From Phoenix dactylifera (lineage: Eukaryota; Streptophyta; Magnoliopsida; Arecales; Arecaceae), in assembly GCF_009389715.1 (NCBI RefSeq), contig NC_052399.1:9054585-9118584 (forward strand): DNA of 64,000 nt, written 5' to 3'. Below are positions 48,811 through 60,087 of this stretch, piece by piece (within the stretch, counting starts at the first letter, position 1; each line of letters opens with the position of its first letter). The notes beneath the pieces are model-generated. The model was not told the origin of the DNA. It saw only the letters and a program-made list of their open reading frames with translations, and did not search any database. A program made the translations under genes and the position numbers.

Positions 48811-50522
48811 ATGTCAAATGGCCAACCTGAATTTGATCAACATGCCTCTACAGCTTATAGTAAAAATGAACTTATTGAATTGGAAAATATTATTCATAAA
48901 GATGATGCAATGGATGAAATGAAAGATATGGGTACAGAACAATCTTAGGATGACCCAAACAAGAGGAAAAGATCTGAAGTGTGGACTAAATTTGATATTG
49001 TAACAGTAGATGGCAACACAAAGGCAAAATACAATTATTGTAATGCTAAATCGGCATGGAAGAGGGGGGGTGCCACAACTCATCTTAAAAGACATTTAAA
49101 CGCTTGCATGCCTCGAAAACTTTCTAAGTCTAGCAAAGACAAAGAGTTAAAACAAAGCTTATTGTCGTTTGAGGTTACTCAAGGTCATGCAATGCTAGCA
49201 ACTTACAAGTATGATAAAGACAAGATAAGAGAAATTCTTACAAAGATGTTTATAGTGCATCAGTATCCTTTTAGAATAGTGGAACATCAGTTCTTTGTTT
49301 TATTCTGTAAGGCTCTTAATCCAAAATTTGAGCTAATAAAGTGGGTTACTTTGAGGAATGACTGCATGAAAATATTTGCAATTGAGAAGCAAAAGTTGAG
49401 GTCAATGTTAAGAAATGTTGATAGAATTAGCTTAACGACTGATCTATGGACTTCAAATCAAACAATAGGGTATATTTGCCTCACTGGACATTTCTTAGAT
49501 TCTGAATGGAAGTTGCAAAAGAGAATTTTAAATTTTTGTAGCTTGGCACCTCCCCACACCGGAATTACTATTGCTGATTGTATTCTTCAGTGTCTAACTG
49601 AATGGGGGATTGAAGATAAAGTTTTCACTATTATGTTAGACAATGCATCTCGAATGACACAGTAGTCAAGGTCTTGAGGGAAAATTTTGCAATCAAAGGA
49701 AAGCTTTACTTCAATGAAAAAATATTTCATGTTCGCTATTGTGCACATGTTTTGAACCTAATGATACAAGATGGTTTAGCAGAAATACGGGATATAATTG
49801 AGAATATCCGCGAAAGTGTGGAATATCTGAAGATGTCTCCTTCACAACTTCACAAGTTTAATGAAATTGTTAAACAATTGAAATTGTCAACCTCTAAAAT
49901 TCTTCAACTTGATGTGTCTACTTGATGGAACTCAACATATGAAATGCTAGAGTCAGCACTGGAGTTCAAACCGATGTTTCCAGTGTACAAGGAAAGAGAC
50001 TCTAACTATAAATGGTTGCCATCCGAGGAGGACTGGATACGAGCTACAGAAGTTTCAAAATTTTTAGAAGTTTTTAATGAAGCCACAGAAGTGTTCTCAG
50101 GACGTCAATATCCAATTTCAAATTTATTCCTTAAAGAAATTTGGAGAGTGAAGAAGAAATTAAATGATATGTCCTTCGATACTAGAGATTTTGTCATGCG
50201 CATGGCTCGAAGAATGTATGAAAAAATTGAGAAGTATTGGGGAGACTGTAACTTACTAATGGCAATTGGAGGTAGAGTGCTTGATCAATATCGTAGCTCT
50301 TTGAAGCCTGAGACTGTACAAGCTTTGATTTGTACTGGAGAATGGTTGCGTCATGAGCTTGGATTGGTGCAGTCATCAAATGTAAGTATCATTTATAGTA
50401 TTTAATATATCTTTTAGTAGTTAGTTTTCCAATTTATAATTTCTAATTTCTTGTTTAATTTATAGGTTGATGAAGAGTTTATGCGATGGAACAAAGAGTC
50501 TACAAAAACTGGTCTAAACTAG
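48811..50522 (+). pseudogene. hAT transposase (BED zinc finger), decayed
   Basis: Begins MSNGQPEFDQH at 48811 after a leader-intron acceptor (TTTTCAAG). The BED-type finger spans about 48970-49120: the Cys pair that should read CxxC is YNYCN, so the first Cys is lost, while HLKRHLNAC keeps its His residues. The catalytic core follows with LTTDLWTS (first Asp) and MLDNAS (second Asp). In-frame stops occur at 48946, 49665 and 49923. The C-terminal part keeps only GGRVLDQYRSSLKPETVQALICTGEWLR, the tail of the dimerisation domain. The stretch that should carry the conserved region with the catalytic Glu and ASESAFS is missing between about 50258 and 50265. A short 3' exon (50466-50522) ends GLN and a stop. 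Family: Ac-like, RICESLEEPER/DAYSLEEPER type. Not functional. Confidence 0.9.
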
Positions 50523-50749
50523 ACTACTTGAGAACTTGAGATTTATTATATTTATTGTGTTTCTGGAACTCTTTTATAGAACTTGATTTGTATGGGATGT
50601 TTTTTAGTTTGTTGGGGTTTCACTTAGACCATTTAAATTCTTTTTGATTGTCATTGCCTTTGTGCTTGGATGTGGTTAATGCAGGTTTGATTGTCATTGC
50701 CTTTGTGCAAGGTGTCATAAAACTTCTACGTTGCACAAGTGCATGTGCG

Positions 50750-51297
50750 TCATATTCTTGCTCAGAATGCACTCCGAAAAGTATGCAGCTGCAAACTGTA
50801 AGGTGTGAAACATCACATATGCACCTGCTATCTAGTTATTCATCTCTTTTCTGTAAATGTGTGGATGTTTAATAATATTTAAAAATTGCAGCACAGCACA
50901 GTTTAGTTCAGAGAACTTGTTACTTGTACAGTTCTTGCTGTTTCAGTGTGGATTACTTATTTATATATATCCATGATCTGATTCTGTCTTTTTCCAAAGT
51001 TTACAATTTTGTCCTGCAGGTGCTAGTTGTGGCTAATCCTGCAAATACGAATGCTCTGATTTTGAAAGAGTTTGCTCCATCCATCCCTGAAAAAAATATA
51101 ACTTGCTTGACACGACTACATCACAACAGGGCACTGGGCCAGATTGCTGAGAGATTAAACATTCAAGTCAGTGATGTTAAGAATGTAATCATTTGGGGAA
51201 ATCATTCTTCCACTCAGTACCCTAATGTAAACCATGCAACTGTAAAAACACCAGGTGGTGAAAAGCCTGCCCGTGAACTTGTTGCCGCTGATGATTG
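50750..51297 (+). pseudogene. Captured cytosolic malate dehydrogenase gene fragment
   Basis: Two exon pieces with their intron lie inside the hAT element. The first, ending at 50802, reads KYAAANCK and is preceded by a one-base frame shift after AQNAL. The intron 50803-51019 has GT-AG ends. The second (51020-51297) is open throughout: [66 protein letters not shown]. It ends at a GTAAGT donor, where the normal gene also splits a Trp codon. MDH converts malate to oxaloacetate with NAD. The catalytic His (GNHSSTQY) is kept, but the motif normally TRLDHNRA reads TRLHHNRA, so the catalytic Asp is replaced by His. Introns show that genomic DNA, not mRNA, was captured. The parent gene is not in this window. 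Confidence 0.92.
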
Positions 51298-51439
51298 GTA
51301 AGTGTGCACAGAGACATACTTTTATGCTTACAATGTTCCTAAAATCCATTAACACCAGAATCCCCGGTGGTTCAAATCCTACAGCGCCGACGTATATTGG
51401 ATCATAATAAAAAAAATTTACACAAAAAAGATATATTGG

Positions 51440-51644
51440 ATCCCTCTTATCGAGCCCGAGACCGAGCTCGTATCGAGCCCGAGGGCTTGAGCTCGTAATT
51501 GCTCAAGCTCAAGCCTTTGCTTTGCTAAGCAAGCCCGAGCTCGAGCCCAATACAAAGCTCAGTACCAAGCCCGAGCCTGAGCCCAAGCTTCTGTAAAACG
51601 AGCCGAGCCAGGCTCGGGCTCGGCTCGGCTTGTTAACAGGCCTA
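51440..51644. repeat. hAT right subterminal and terminal repeats
   Basis: CGAGCCCGAG and GAGCTCG words on the left part, then AGCCGAGCCAGGCTCGGGCTC and the terminal repeat ending CAGGCCTA. Mirrors the left end. Confidence 0.85.
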
Positions 51645-52029
51645 AATATAGCATACCATGTCCTCCACCATAGCCTACGTTCTATCTTTTTCAAGAATAT
51701 CTGCCCAATCTGTCTCAAGAAGCTTCTTGTTACCAATCGGAGTTCCAAGATATGTGAAGGGGGATTTTTCAACCTACAGCCAAGAATGTTAGCGCAGCTA
51801 TGGTACTCAGGAGATAGGTGGATGGGAATCATCTCTGAAATGGAAATTAAGCTTGAATCTGAGCAGAGATAAGAAGCATGCAAAATAATTCTAAGTGCTG
51901 CCATGAAAGCCAGATTTGCCTTGAGATACCAGCATCGTCCAGGCATTTGATAGGCCAACCAAGAGAAATCCGTCCCAAACTCTCCATTCAATCCAAAATT
52001 ATGAGCTTTGTGGAGTATACCGGACAAAG

Positions 52030-52463
52030 TGTGAGGACCTGTACGGGCGTGTGTTTAGTTCCACATCGGTTATTCGCTGGGTAGATCTTGGGTACTTATA
52101 CAGGATCAAGGAACCCAGATAATACCTTTCGATTAGTCATTTTGGGTGAGATCCTGGGTTGTTACAAATGATATCAGAGCGAACCCGGCCCATAACCTAT
52201 GTGAACTAAGGGACACTGCAGTACGGATCCATTGGGGCTGACCACGGGCCAATCGTGGTGTTTGTAATTAGATTTGAATAGATTTGAACCCTTAGCCTGA
52301 CGAGGATGGCTTGAACCAGGGGAGTATGTGAGGATCCGTGCATGCGTGTATTTAGTCCCACATCGATTATTCGCTGGGTAGATCTTGGGTACTTATACAG
52401 GATTAAGTAACCCAAATAATACCTTCTGGCTAGCCATTTGGGGTGAGATCCTGGGTTGTTACA
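52030..52463 (+). mobile_element. TRIM (terminal-repeat retrotransposon in miniature)
   Basis: Two 137-bp LTRs (52030-52166 and 52327-52463), each TGTGAGGA...TTGTTACA, flank a 160-bp internal region that codes for nothing. A primer site for initiator tRNA-Met (TGATATCAGAGC, 52169-52180) follows the left LTR and a purine tract (AGGGGAGTA) precedes the right. The flanking 5-mers CAAAG and AAAAG differ by one base. LTRs differ by roughly 10%, so it is moderately old. It is inserted in the LINE remnant. Two older relatives are at 41869-42290 and 1078-1200. Confidence 0.92.
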
Positions 52464-52738
52464 AAAAGTATCAGCAGCAATGAGAATGATAAGGGATCGT
52501 CCTGTGTAAAGACTTCTGCCGCAACGTATAGCTCTGCTACGGGCAGGATATCATCTAGCTGTGAAAGAATCCAGAATGGAGTTCTGGTTCAAAGAGTAAA
52601 TCAAGTCAAACAATAATGCTTTCCCCCCGCTGAGATTCGTGAACAAGCTCGTGAGCAACAAACACTCTCCCAGAAAAATCACTCTTTGTTTAATGAATGC
52701 CCATTGTCCATGGACATCGACATTTCCAGTGGTAGGAC

Positions 52739-53207
52739 TATTAGAATAATTTCAAAATATGGGCTTACACTGATTGCGTATTTTTGTTTTATAAAACGGG
52801 TTATACGTATGGCTCAGAATGGTACTATGGTTAAGCCCAATATGATGTGTGATCATTTTGTTTTATGTATTTTGGTGCACCTTGGATGTATAGGATTGAG
52901 TCCTATTTATTGTGGTAATTTTGGTATGTAGGCCAGAAAATCCAATTAGAATTTTGGAGCCTTTAATGGGAAGGCTCCTCTATGTTTCCTATATATAGGC
53001 TAGGTCCCCCTCTCCTCTCCATATGGTTGATAGCTTGCCCCATTGACGACTATCTTTTGTGAGGAGCAAGGAAGGGAAGATCCAGCTACTATTATTCCAG
53101 ATGATTGAAGAACGTATTCAATATGTCTTCCGCAGGTATATCTCTTAAACTTGAATACTGTATTATTATGATTCTAAATCTTAACATGTTATTATTTATG
53201 ATTAACA
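52739..53207 (+). repeat. 5' LTR of copia fossil 3
   Basis: Direct repeat partner of 59133-59601; both are 469 bp. Confidence 0.93.
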
Positions 53208-53539
53208 ATTGGTATCAGATCCTCCATTCTAGGATTAGAATTCTTCATATATAATTATTATTTTATCTGGATTTATGGATTAATTTTATGCATTGGTGAA
53301 TGGATCTTCTGCATAAATTGAACTCTCATTGATAATCAAATATCTGATTTTATTTTATTTTAGATTTGCATGAAATATGATTGTATATGATTTTCGGATT
53401 ATTAAAAAAAAAAAACTCTGTGTTTTTCCTTCTCCCGCAGACATCCTCTATCTTCTTTCCGTTTTGCAAATCCTTTGCCTGTTTTACAAATCCTCTGTTC
53501 ATGGGAAGGAAGAAGAAGATGAAGGATGGCATGGGATCT

Positions 53540-54110
53540 TCGTCGCCGCCGACTGGCGCCTCTGCGCCGTGCGAGGCGGCGGAAGGAAGCTAAGGTGGCT
53601 CCCGCGTTTCCGCCGCGGGGGAACGCCCGACCCCCCGAGCCCAGCCACCTCACGGCCGAGCTTGGCGACTCCATGGGCCGGCCACGCACCTCGTGGCATC
53701 GCGACGACCTGGAGATGGGGGTCGCCGCCCACGGGTGGTGGCCGGCATGGTGGCCGCCATGGAAAGCAGCCACAGGTTGCTTTAAAATAAAAAAAAAATG
53801 AGGGCCTTCCTCTCCGCTGGCCGACGCCTCTGTGCCGTGCGACGGCCGGCGGAAGGAGGCCAAGGCAGCTCGCCCGCCACCACCGCAGGCGGACGGCCGA
53901 CCCACGGCGCCACAGCAGGTGGACGCCGCCTTCGCTGCAGGCCGAGGCGTGTCCCGAGCCACCCCACGGCCGGCTGTGGGGCGTCGCGGCGGCCCGGGGA
54001 GCGTCGCCGGCCACTCGCAGTGGCCGGCGTGGGTGGCGGCCATGGGTGGCAGCCGCAGGCTGCCACCATGGGGCAGCAATGGGTAGCAGCCACGGGCTGC
54101 TTCCCAAACA
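53540..54110. repeat. GC-rich tandem duplication within copia fossil 3
   Basis: Two units of about 270 bp (about 53545-53800 and 53813-54110). Both open with GCCTCTG(C/T)GCCGTGCGA, continue GGCGGAAGGA(A/G)GC, and close with GCAGCCAC(A/G)G(G/T)(C/T)TGCTT, then an A-rich run. They lie between the primer site and the coding part. GC content far exceeds the rest of the element. Long open frames on both strands are composition artefacts. Confidence 0.75.
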
Positions 54111-57100
54111 AACAAAAAAAAAAAAACAGGGGAGGCGGCGGTTAGAGGAAGAAGATAGAGAAAAGGAAAATAAAAAAAATAGGTTTAGGATTTTTCCTTT
54201 TTGATCGGGCTTGGGCCTACTTAGCTAAATCTGAATACGTCATAATTGCAAGTTGGGCTCTTTTATATAACCAGCCCAATTTTATTTAATGGACCATAAT
54301 GGATTTTGGGCCTGGAGCTAAGAGTTAGCAACCCATTTAATTATTGTTTAAATACTGAATAATTTGAATTAGGCCCTCATGCATATTAATTATTGAAGTG
54401 TTAAATTTTGGACATATCTTGCTGCGATATATGTCTTGAATTTTGTGATTAACATTTTTTGATTAAATCACATGTGATTTTGATTATGATTATAGCATGT
54501 TTAATGGTTATGATTTTGTCACATAACTATCATTTTGTGATTAAAATTTGTTGGGCATAAAGACTATCCTTATTTTCCCATTAAGAGAATATTTTGAAAT
54601 TGAAGTGGGTGGTAGCCACCAAAGTGGCACACTCACTGATATTTATCTGATTTTCTCAAAAAAAAAAAGGTAGCATTACATTTTTCTAGATTATTGCATG
54701 CAATATCTTGTCCGAAGGTGTTATTGTGTATGATGATTTAGAAAAATGACATGAAGTGATTAATGGGATTGCATTCGCCTAGAATCATTCTTCTGCCTAA
54801 AGGCGACGGTGTTTCGAAAGTTGATGTGACTTTGTTAATTGGCTTCATGATATATCTTAAGAATACCTTATAACGTGTTGTATTGTTAGCCCAAAAGTGA
54901 CTTTACAATGATGCACCAAGGCTCTTACCGTAATTAGACTTTTATGTTTTTCAAGTTGATTACGAACTATCTAATTAATAGCCCAAGTTGATTAGATAGA
55001 TATGTTATCATCCATTGATTGCATGCATCATATTTGCATGATATTAAATAAAATATGTTGTTTCCGCAGTTTTGAATGCCTCTTCCCTTTCAAGCCAATT
55101 GTCTGCTATTGAAACCTTGACTTAAAATAATTATGTAAGATGGAAACGAGATAGCACCATCCTAACTATAGCTCACCAATCTCCAATTGAAACTAGTTAC
55201 ATCACATGCATCAAACTTAAAATGCCTTGTAGTGCCTGCTGGAAGCTCTGGCAACATTAAGAAAATGCTGAAGGCAAGAAGAAAAGTTCCCATGCAGAAT
55301 GCTGGATGAGGAAGAATGGCACCCATCCCTTTGCTACTTGTTAAGGCTTGCTAGTGGACAGATTGAGTAGGTGACATACGTTGAACATTGAATACTGGAT
55401 ACCGCACACTGGTGTCCTATTTCCTCAAGCATGGGCCTTACTCGGTTGTCCCTAGCGTTGGGTCAAGTAGAACTTTAGAGTGCTCACAAAGAAAGAATGT
55501 TTTTTTAACATGCCCAACGTTAGATTACCAAAACAACCTTCACCAGTCCGGAGTCTCTCTAGTTCATGACATGAACTGAAGGGTGCAGCTCAATGACCCA
55601 CCATCTGCTGTGAGTAAGAATGGCATGGATGTACTATATGAGTCCTATAACCTATACCTCTTCTATATCTGTGTCATCTTATTATTACGGATGCATAAAT
55701 GGAAATGAATGGATGAACAAGACCCTTCAGCTAGTGATATGTACATCATAAGGAGAGAATTAAGACTGATATGATTACTACTACTGCATGGTAAAAGGGC
55801 CTTTTTTGTAATCCTTTGGATACCCTTTTGTTTTGGGATTTTAGCTTAGAAGGGTGCGGTTGTTGCAATGAAACCTCTGCAGTCACCAACTTCTAGAGGG
55901 AATTTGATTAGTCTTGGTAATCAAAGGGAGACTGCCCAACCCTAATAATTACAACAACTAATAGTGGTAACGACCCTAGCATCTAATCATTAGAAACAAA
56001 AAAAAAAAAAAAACTTAATTGCTTATATTATACAATGCCATTCTGCTGGCTTTCCATATTGGCTGGTAAGAAGTTCTTCTATATTGTGGCATAAGCATTT
56101 AGGGCACATTTTAAGGGAGCGAATGGAGAGATTGATGAAAGCTGAGATTATGCCCTCTCTGTTTTTTTGGATTTTGACACTTGAATAGATTGTATAAGGA
56201 AAAAGTTGACCAAAAACTACAAGAAAGGGATCTACTAGGAGCGATTGTCTTTTGGATCTTATTCACTCCGATATTAGTAGACCGTTACCTTCTACTATAT
56301 GTGAGAATAAATACTTCATAACCTTCATTAATGTTTTCTCGTGTTATGGTTATGTTTACTTGATTAATGATAAATCTCTCGCTCCTGAGAAATTCAAGAT
56401 ATTTAAAATGGAAATAGAAAAGCAATGTGGGAAGAGTATTAAAATTGTGAAATCTAACCGTTGTGGTGAATACTATGGTAAGTATGACGAATCCGGTCAG
56501 AACATGGGTTATTTTGTGAGATTTTTACAAGAATGTGGGATAGTTCCTCAATACACAATGCCAGAAACAGCTGAGCAAAATGGTATTTCTGAAAAGCGTG
56601 ATCGGACTCTGAAGGATAAAGTTAGGAGTATGATTAGTAGAACAAATTTACCAGAATTCTTATGGGGTGAAACATTGAAATCTGTCATGTACATTCTGAA
56701 AAGGGTTCCTAGTAAAACTATTGAGAAAACTCGTTTTGAATTGTGGACATGTCGTAAACCCAGTTTAGCCCATTTTAGAGTTTGGGGCTGCCCAACTGAG
56801 GTTAGGATTTATAATCCTTCTGAAAAGAAATTAGACCCTAAATCCACACCAGGTTTTTTCATTGGGTATCCAGATAGACAAAAAGGCTATAAGTTCTATT
56901 GTCCTAATCGTAGCACCAGAATTGTTGAGTTCATTACGGTGAAATTTTTAGAAAATGATGTTAGTAATAGTAAGAGTTCTGTGTTAAAGAAAACTTTTGC
57001 TGTACCGGATCAAGTTGTGGCTCCAATTCTCATTGTAGAAGAAAGAGTTATTTCTCAGCCGATTGCAACAATTAATGAAGAACCTGGGCATCAAGAAGAG

Positions 57101-59132
57101 CTTCACATTCCTCCTCCAACTACAGTTGAGTCAGTTTATGAACTATAAGTTAGGAGATCACAAAGGGAAAGAAGGTCTGCCTTGCCTAATGATTATATTG
57201 TTTACTTACTGGAGAGTGATTTTAATATTGGACACAATATTAATCCTGTCTCTTTTAATGAAGCATTAACAAGACCTGACTCAGATAAATGGCTGAATGC
57301 CATGGAAGATGAAATATTTTCTATGAAGAGAAATAGAGTTTGGGAACTTGTTAAACTTCCACCACATATTAAGGCTATAGGTTGCAAATGGGTTTACAAA
57401 TCCAAGTTAGACTCAAAAGGGGATGTTGAATGACAAAAAGCTAGGCTGGTTGCCAAAGGGTTCACTCAGTGAGAGGGCATTGACTATAATGAGACTTTTT
57501 CACCGGTTTCATCGAAGGACTCTTTTAGAATTATCATGGCACTTATAGCACACTATAATTTGGAGCTTCATCAAATGAATGTTAAGACAGCATTTTTAAA
57601 TTGATATCTCTGTGAAGAAGTTTACATGAGGCAACCTAAAAGTTTTGTCATAGAGGAAAAGAAAAATTTGGTGTGTAAGTTGAACAAATCCATACACAGG
57701 CTCAAGCAAGCATCCCGATAATAGTGTTTGAAATTTGATGAAGTTGTGACTTCTCTTGGATTTGTTGAAAATAAAGTGGACCAATGCATTTATCTCAAGA
57801 TCAGTAGGAGAAAATTTATTTTTCTTGTTTTGTATGTGGATGATATTTTACTTGCTAGTAGTGACTTAGGGTTACTTAATGAGATAAAGAAAATATTATC
57901 TGCTAATTTTGAAATGAAAGATCTTGGGGAAGCTTCTTTTATACTTGGTATTGAGATACAGCGTGAAAGAGGCCATGGTTTGTTGGAACTTTCACAGAAG
58001 ACATACATACGACGCATCCTAGAGAGGATCAATATGCAAAACTGTGCATCCGGTGATATACCTATAGTAAAAGAGGATAAGTTTAGCAAAGCCTAGTGTC
58101 CAAGAAATGAACTTGAAAGAGAATCTTGGAAAAACATACCCTATGCAAGTGATGTAGGGAGCCTGATGTATGCTCAAGTTTGCACTAGACCTGATATAGC
58201 CTATGCAGTAAGCGTCCGTAGTAGATTTCAATCGAATCCAGGACAAGAGCATTGGAAAGCAGCTGAGAAAGTTATGAGATATTTGAAAAAGACTGAAGAT
58301 TATATGCTTACCTTTCAGCGTACAGATCATCTTGAGGTGGTGGGCTACTCAGATTCTGATTTTGCAGGATGTCAAGATGATCTGAAGTCAACTTCAGGCT
58401 ATGTTTTTATTATGGCTGGTGGGAGCAATGATTGCAGACCTATTGACTAAGGGACTCGCAATGAAAGTCTTTAAGACACCATATTGCTAATATGGGCATT
58501 GTGGAAACCTTTGATATTTTTGGTTAGTGGAAGTTATTTATGTAAAAGAACTACGTTTTGGCTTGATCCCCTTTACGGGGTACGTAGGCAACCCATATGC
58601 TTCGGATACAGCCTCTTCCAATAATAATAATATTTATCTTTCTATTTATAATTCTGTATTTTGTGCACAGAAATTATAATTATGCTTGAGCATGCATTTC
58701 ACATATGTCTTTTATTATGATATCATTTTGATCTCGAGATATAATGCATAAAGACATGATGTGAGTCTCTTTTGAGACATGTGGCTTCTTTTGAAGCATT
58801 TATGAGGACCGATATGAATTAGCACACCTTTGATCACATTTTGGTGCTAAGTTTATACTACATACTACCACATTGGTTGGAGGATGGGGATCCATGTCAA
58901 TAAGGATGTTAGCATTTTTAGCTGTGGAGGGGTCGATCATACATCGATTAAATGGTGTAACGACTTCCATGTTCAATGTTGATGTTCTTGTTGGACCGGA
59001 TCATGTATCCAAGGTGATTATCATTTGAGCTATATGTGTGGCCACTTTTGTAGTCTAACCCGAGAGTCGTTTTCAAAACAAAGTTTTTTTTTAAAATTAA
59101 TATGGCAGTCCGTGTTCGCCCAAGTGAGAGAA

Positions 59133-59601
59133 TGTTAGAATAATTTCAAAATATGGGCTTACACTGATTGCGTATTTTTGTTTTATAAAACGGGTTATAC
59201 GTATGGCTCAGAATGGTACTATGGTTAAGCCCAATATGATGTGCGATCATTTTGTTTTATGGGTTTTTGTGCACCTTGGATGTATAAGATTGAGTCCTAT
59301 TTATTGTGGTAATTTTGGTATGTAGGCCAGAAAACCCAATTAGGATTTTGGAGCCTTTAATGAGAAGGCTCATCTATGTTTTCTATATATAGGCTAGGTT
59401 CCTCTCTCCTCTCCATATGGTTGATAGCTTGCCCCATTGACGGCTATCTTTTGTGAGGAGCAAGGAAGGGAAGATCCAACTGCTATTATTCCAGGTGATT
59501 AAAGAACGTATTCAATATGTCTTCCACAGGTATATCTCTCAAACTTGAATATTGTATTATTGTGATTTTAAATCTTAGTATGTTATTATTTATAATTAAC
59601 A
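59133..59601 (+). repeat. 3' LTR of copia fossil 3
   Basis: Starts TGTTAGAATAATTTC, ends ATAATTAACA, followed by AGGAC. Confidence 0.93.
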
Positions 59602-59726
59602 AGGACATCCTCTATTTGCAAGGATTTTGGTGAAAATTTTCCACAAGTCACCGAGGAGGCTTATAGGGAGGAAATCACCGGATGGGATGTGCTTGCGGAA
59701 TCCGGTTTGACCTCAACTCCGAAGTT

Positions 59727-59837
59727 TTTTTTTTTTTTTTTTTTTTGGTAAAAAACGGCTACTCATTCATATAGATCTAACATGAGTACAGCCTGCCATG
59801 TCCGTAGAAATAAAAGACAACAGAGAAGAAGGAGCGT
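59727..59837 (-). mobile_element. Short poly(A) retroposon in the LINE remnant
   Basis: A 111-bp insertion read on the minus strand ends in GTTTTTTACC and an A tail of about 20. It is flanked by a perfect 10-bp duplication CTCCGAAGTT (59717-59726 and 59838-59847), the mark of LINE-machinery insertion. The body resembles 24838-24910. It is a severely 5'-truncated LINE or a SINE. Confidence 0.85.
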
Positions 59838-60036
59838 CTCCGAAGTTGTTCATGAAAATAGAGATGGAAAGCATAAAGAAGTTCCATGATATTTCCGTAT
59901 GCTTTTTGAAAAACAATTTCCCGTCGGAATTTTTTTAAATATATGCACCGTATCCAGCTCTGAATAAACTTATTAAAAAAATACAAACAAAAGCGACGAG
60001 AAAGTGGAAGGCAGGCCCTCTGAACTCTAGTACCGG

Positions 60037-60050
60037 TTGGACTCGGCCTG
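60037..60050 (-). terminator. U2 snRNA 3' box
   Basis: CAGGCCGAGTCCAA on the minus strand fits the plant consensus CA(N)3-10AGTNNAA for snRNA 3'-end formation. It lies about 38 nt past the RNA end, somewhat farther than usual. Confidence 0.65.
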
Positions 60051-60087
60051 TCGCAGAAGTGGATAACATTTGTAATTGAGATTTGGT

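Larger units (their letters stand above)
47611..51644 (+). mobile_element. hAT DNA transposon with captured host-gene fragment
   Basis: A 4,034-bp element flanked by a perfect 8-bp target duplication AATATAGC (47603-47610 and 51645-51652). The termini are inverted: TAGGTCTGTTAATGAGCCGAG on the left and the complement of TAGGCCTGTTAACAAGCCGAG on the right, 18 of 21 matching. GAGCCCGAGC/GGCTCGGGCTCG words are dense in the outer 170-200 bp at each end, as subterminal transposase-binding repeats are in hAT elements. Inside are a GC-rich leader (47800-48510), a leader intron (48511-48808), a decayed transposase (48811-50522) and a malate dehydrogenase gene piece (about 50750-51297). It cannot make active transposase itself, but the ends look mobilisable. 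The perfect target duplication suggests a recent insertion. Confidence 0.93.
52739..59601 (+). mobile_element. Ty1-copia retrotransposon fossil 3
   Basis: Two 469-bp LTRs (52739-53207 and 59133-59601) are flanked by a perfect 5-bp target duplication AGGAC (52734-52738 and 59602-59606). A primer site (TTGGTATCAGAT, 53209-53220) follows the 5' LTR. Parts in order: a GC-rich duplicated leader (53540-54110), gag/protease remnants (about 55060-55600), integrase (about 56250-57150, with MPETAEQNGISEKRDRTL), reverse transcriptase (about 57180-58100, with YVDD) and RNase H (about 58170-58450, with YSDSDFAGC). It is near full length in layout but broken, with several breaks in its coding parts. The LTRs differ by about 5% by eye, implying an insertion some millions of years ago. 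It lies inside the LINE remnant and carries a TATATATAG box in its LTRs. Confidence 0.93.
51653..59940 (-). mobile_element. L1-type LINE remnant, interrupted by later elements
   Basis: Pieces of one LINE ORF2 reverse transcriptase on the minus strand occur in order around later insertions: 59838-59940 (VFQKAYGNIMELLYAF), 59607-59726 (ISLLGDLWKIFTKILANR), 52464-52733 (GQWAFIKQRVIF, then GGKALLFDLIYSL) and 51653-52029 (VEKSPFTYLGTPIGNKKLL, TDWADILEK). The order follows plant L1 RT: fingers, palm, then the YLGxPI block. The YADD active-site region is degraded and frames shift between pieces. The left end fades at the GTACCG-type repeat and hAT insertion site. The right end fades about 100-150 bp from the U2 snRNA gene. 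Confidence 0.82.

Noticed and set aside
50924-51301. Malate dehydrogenase as a resident gene
   Set aside because: Both exon pieces lie within the hAT boundaries defined by a perfect target duplication, the catalytic Asp is lost, and no other MDH exons are nearby.
53402-54145. Open frames up to 237 codons on both strands
   Set aside because: They lie in the GC-rich duplicated block of a copia fossil; the frames reflect base composition and match no family.
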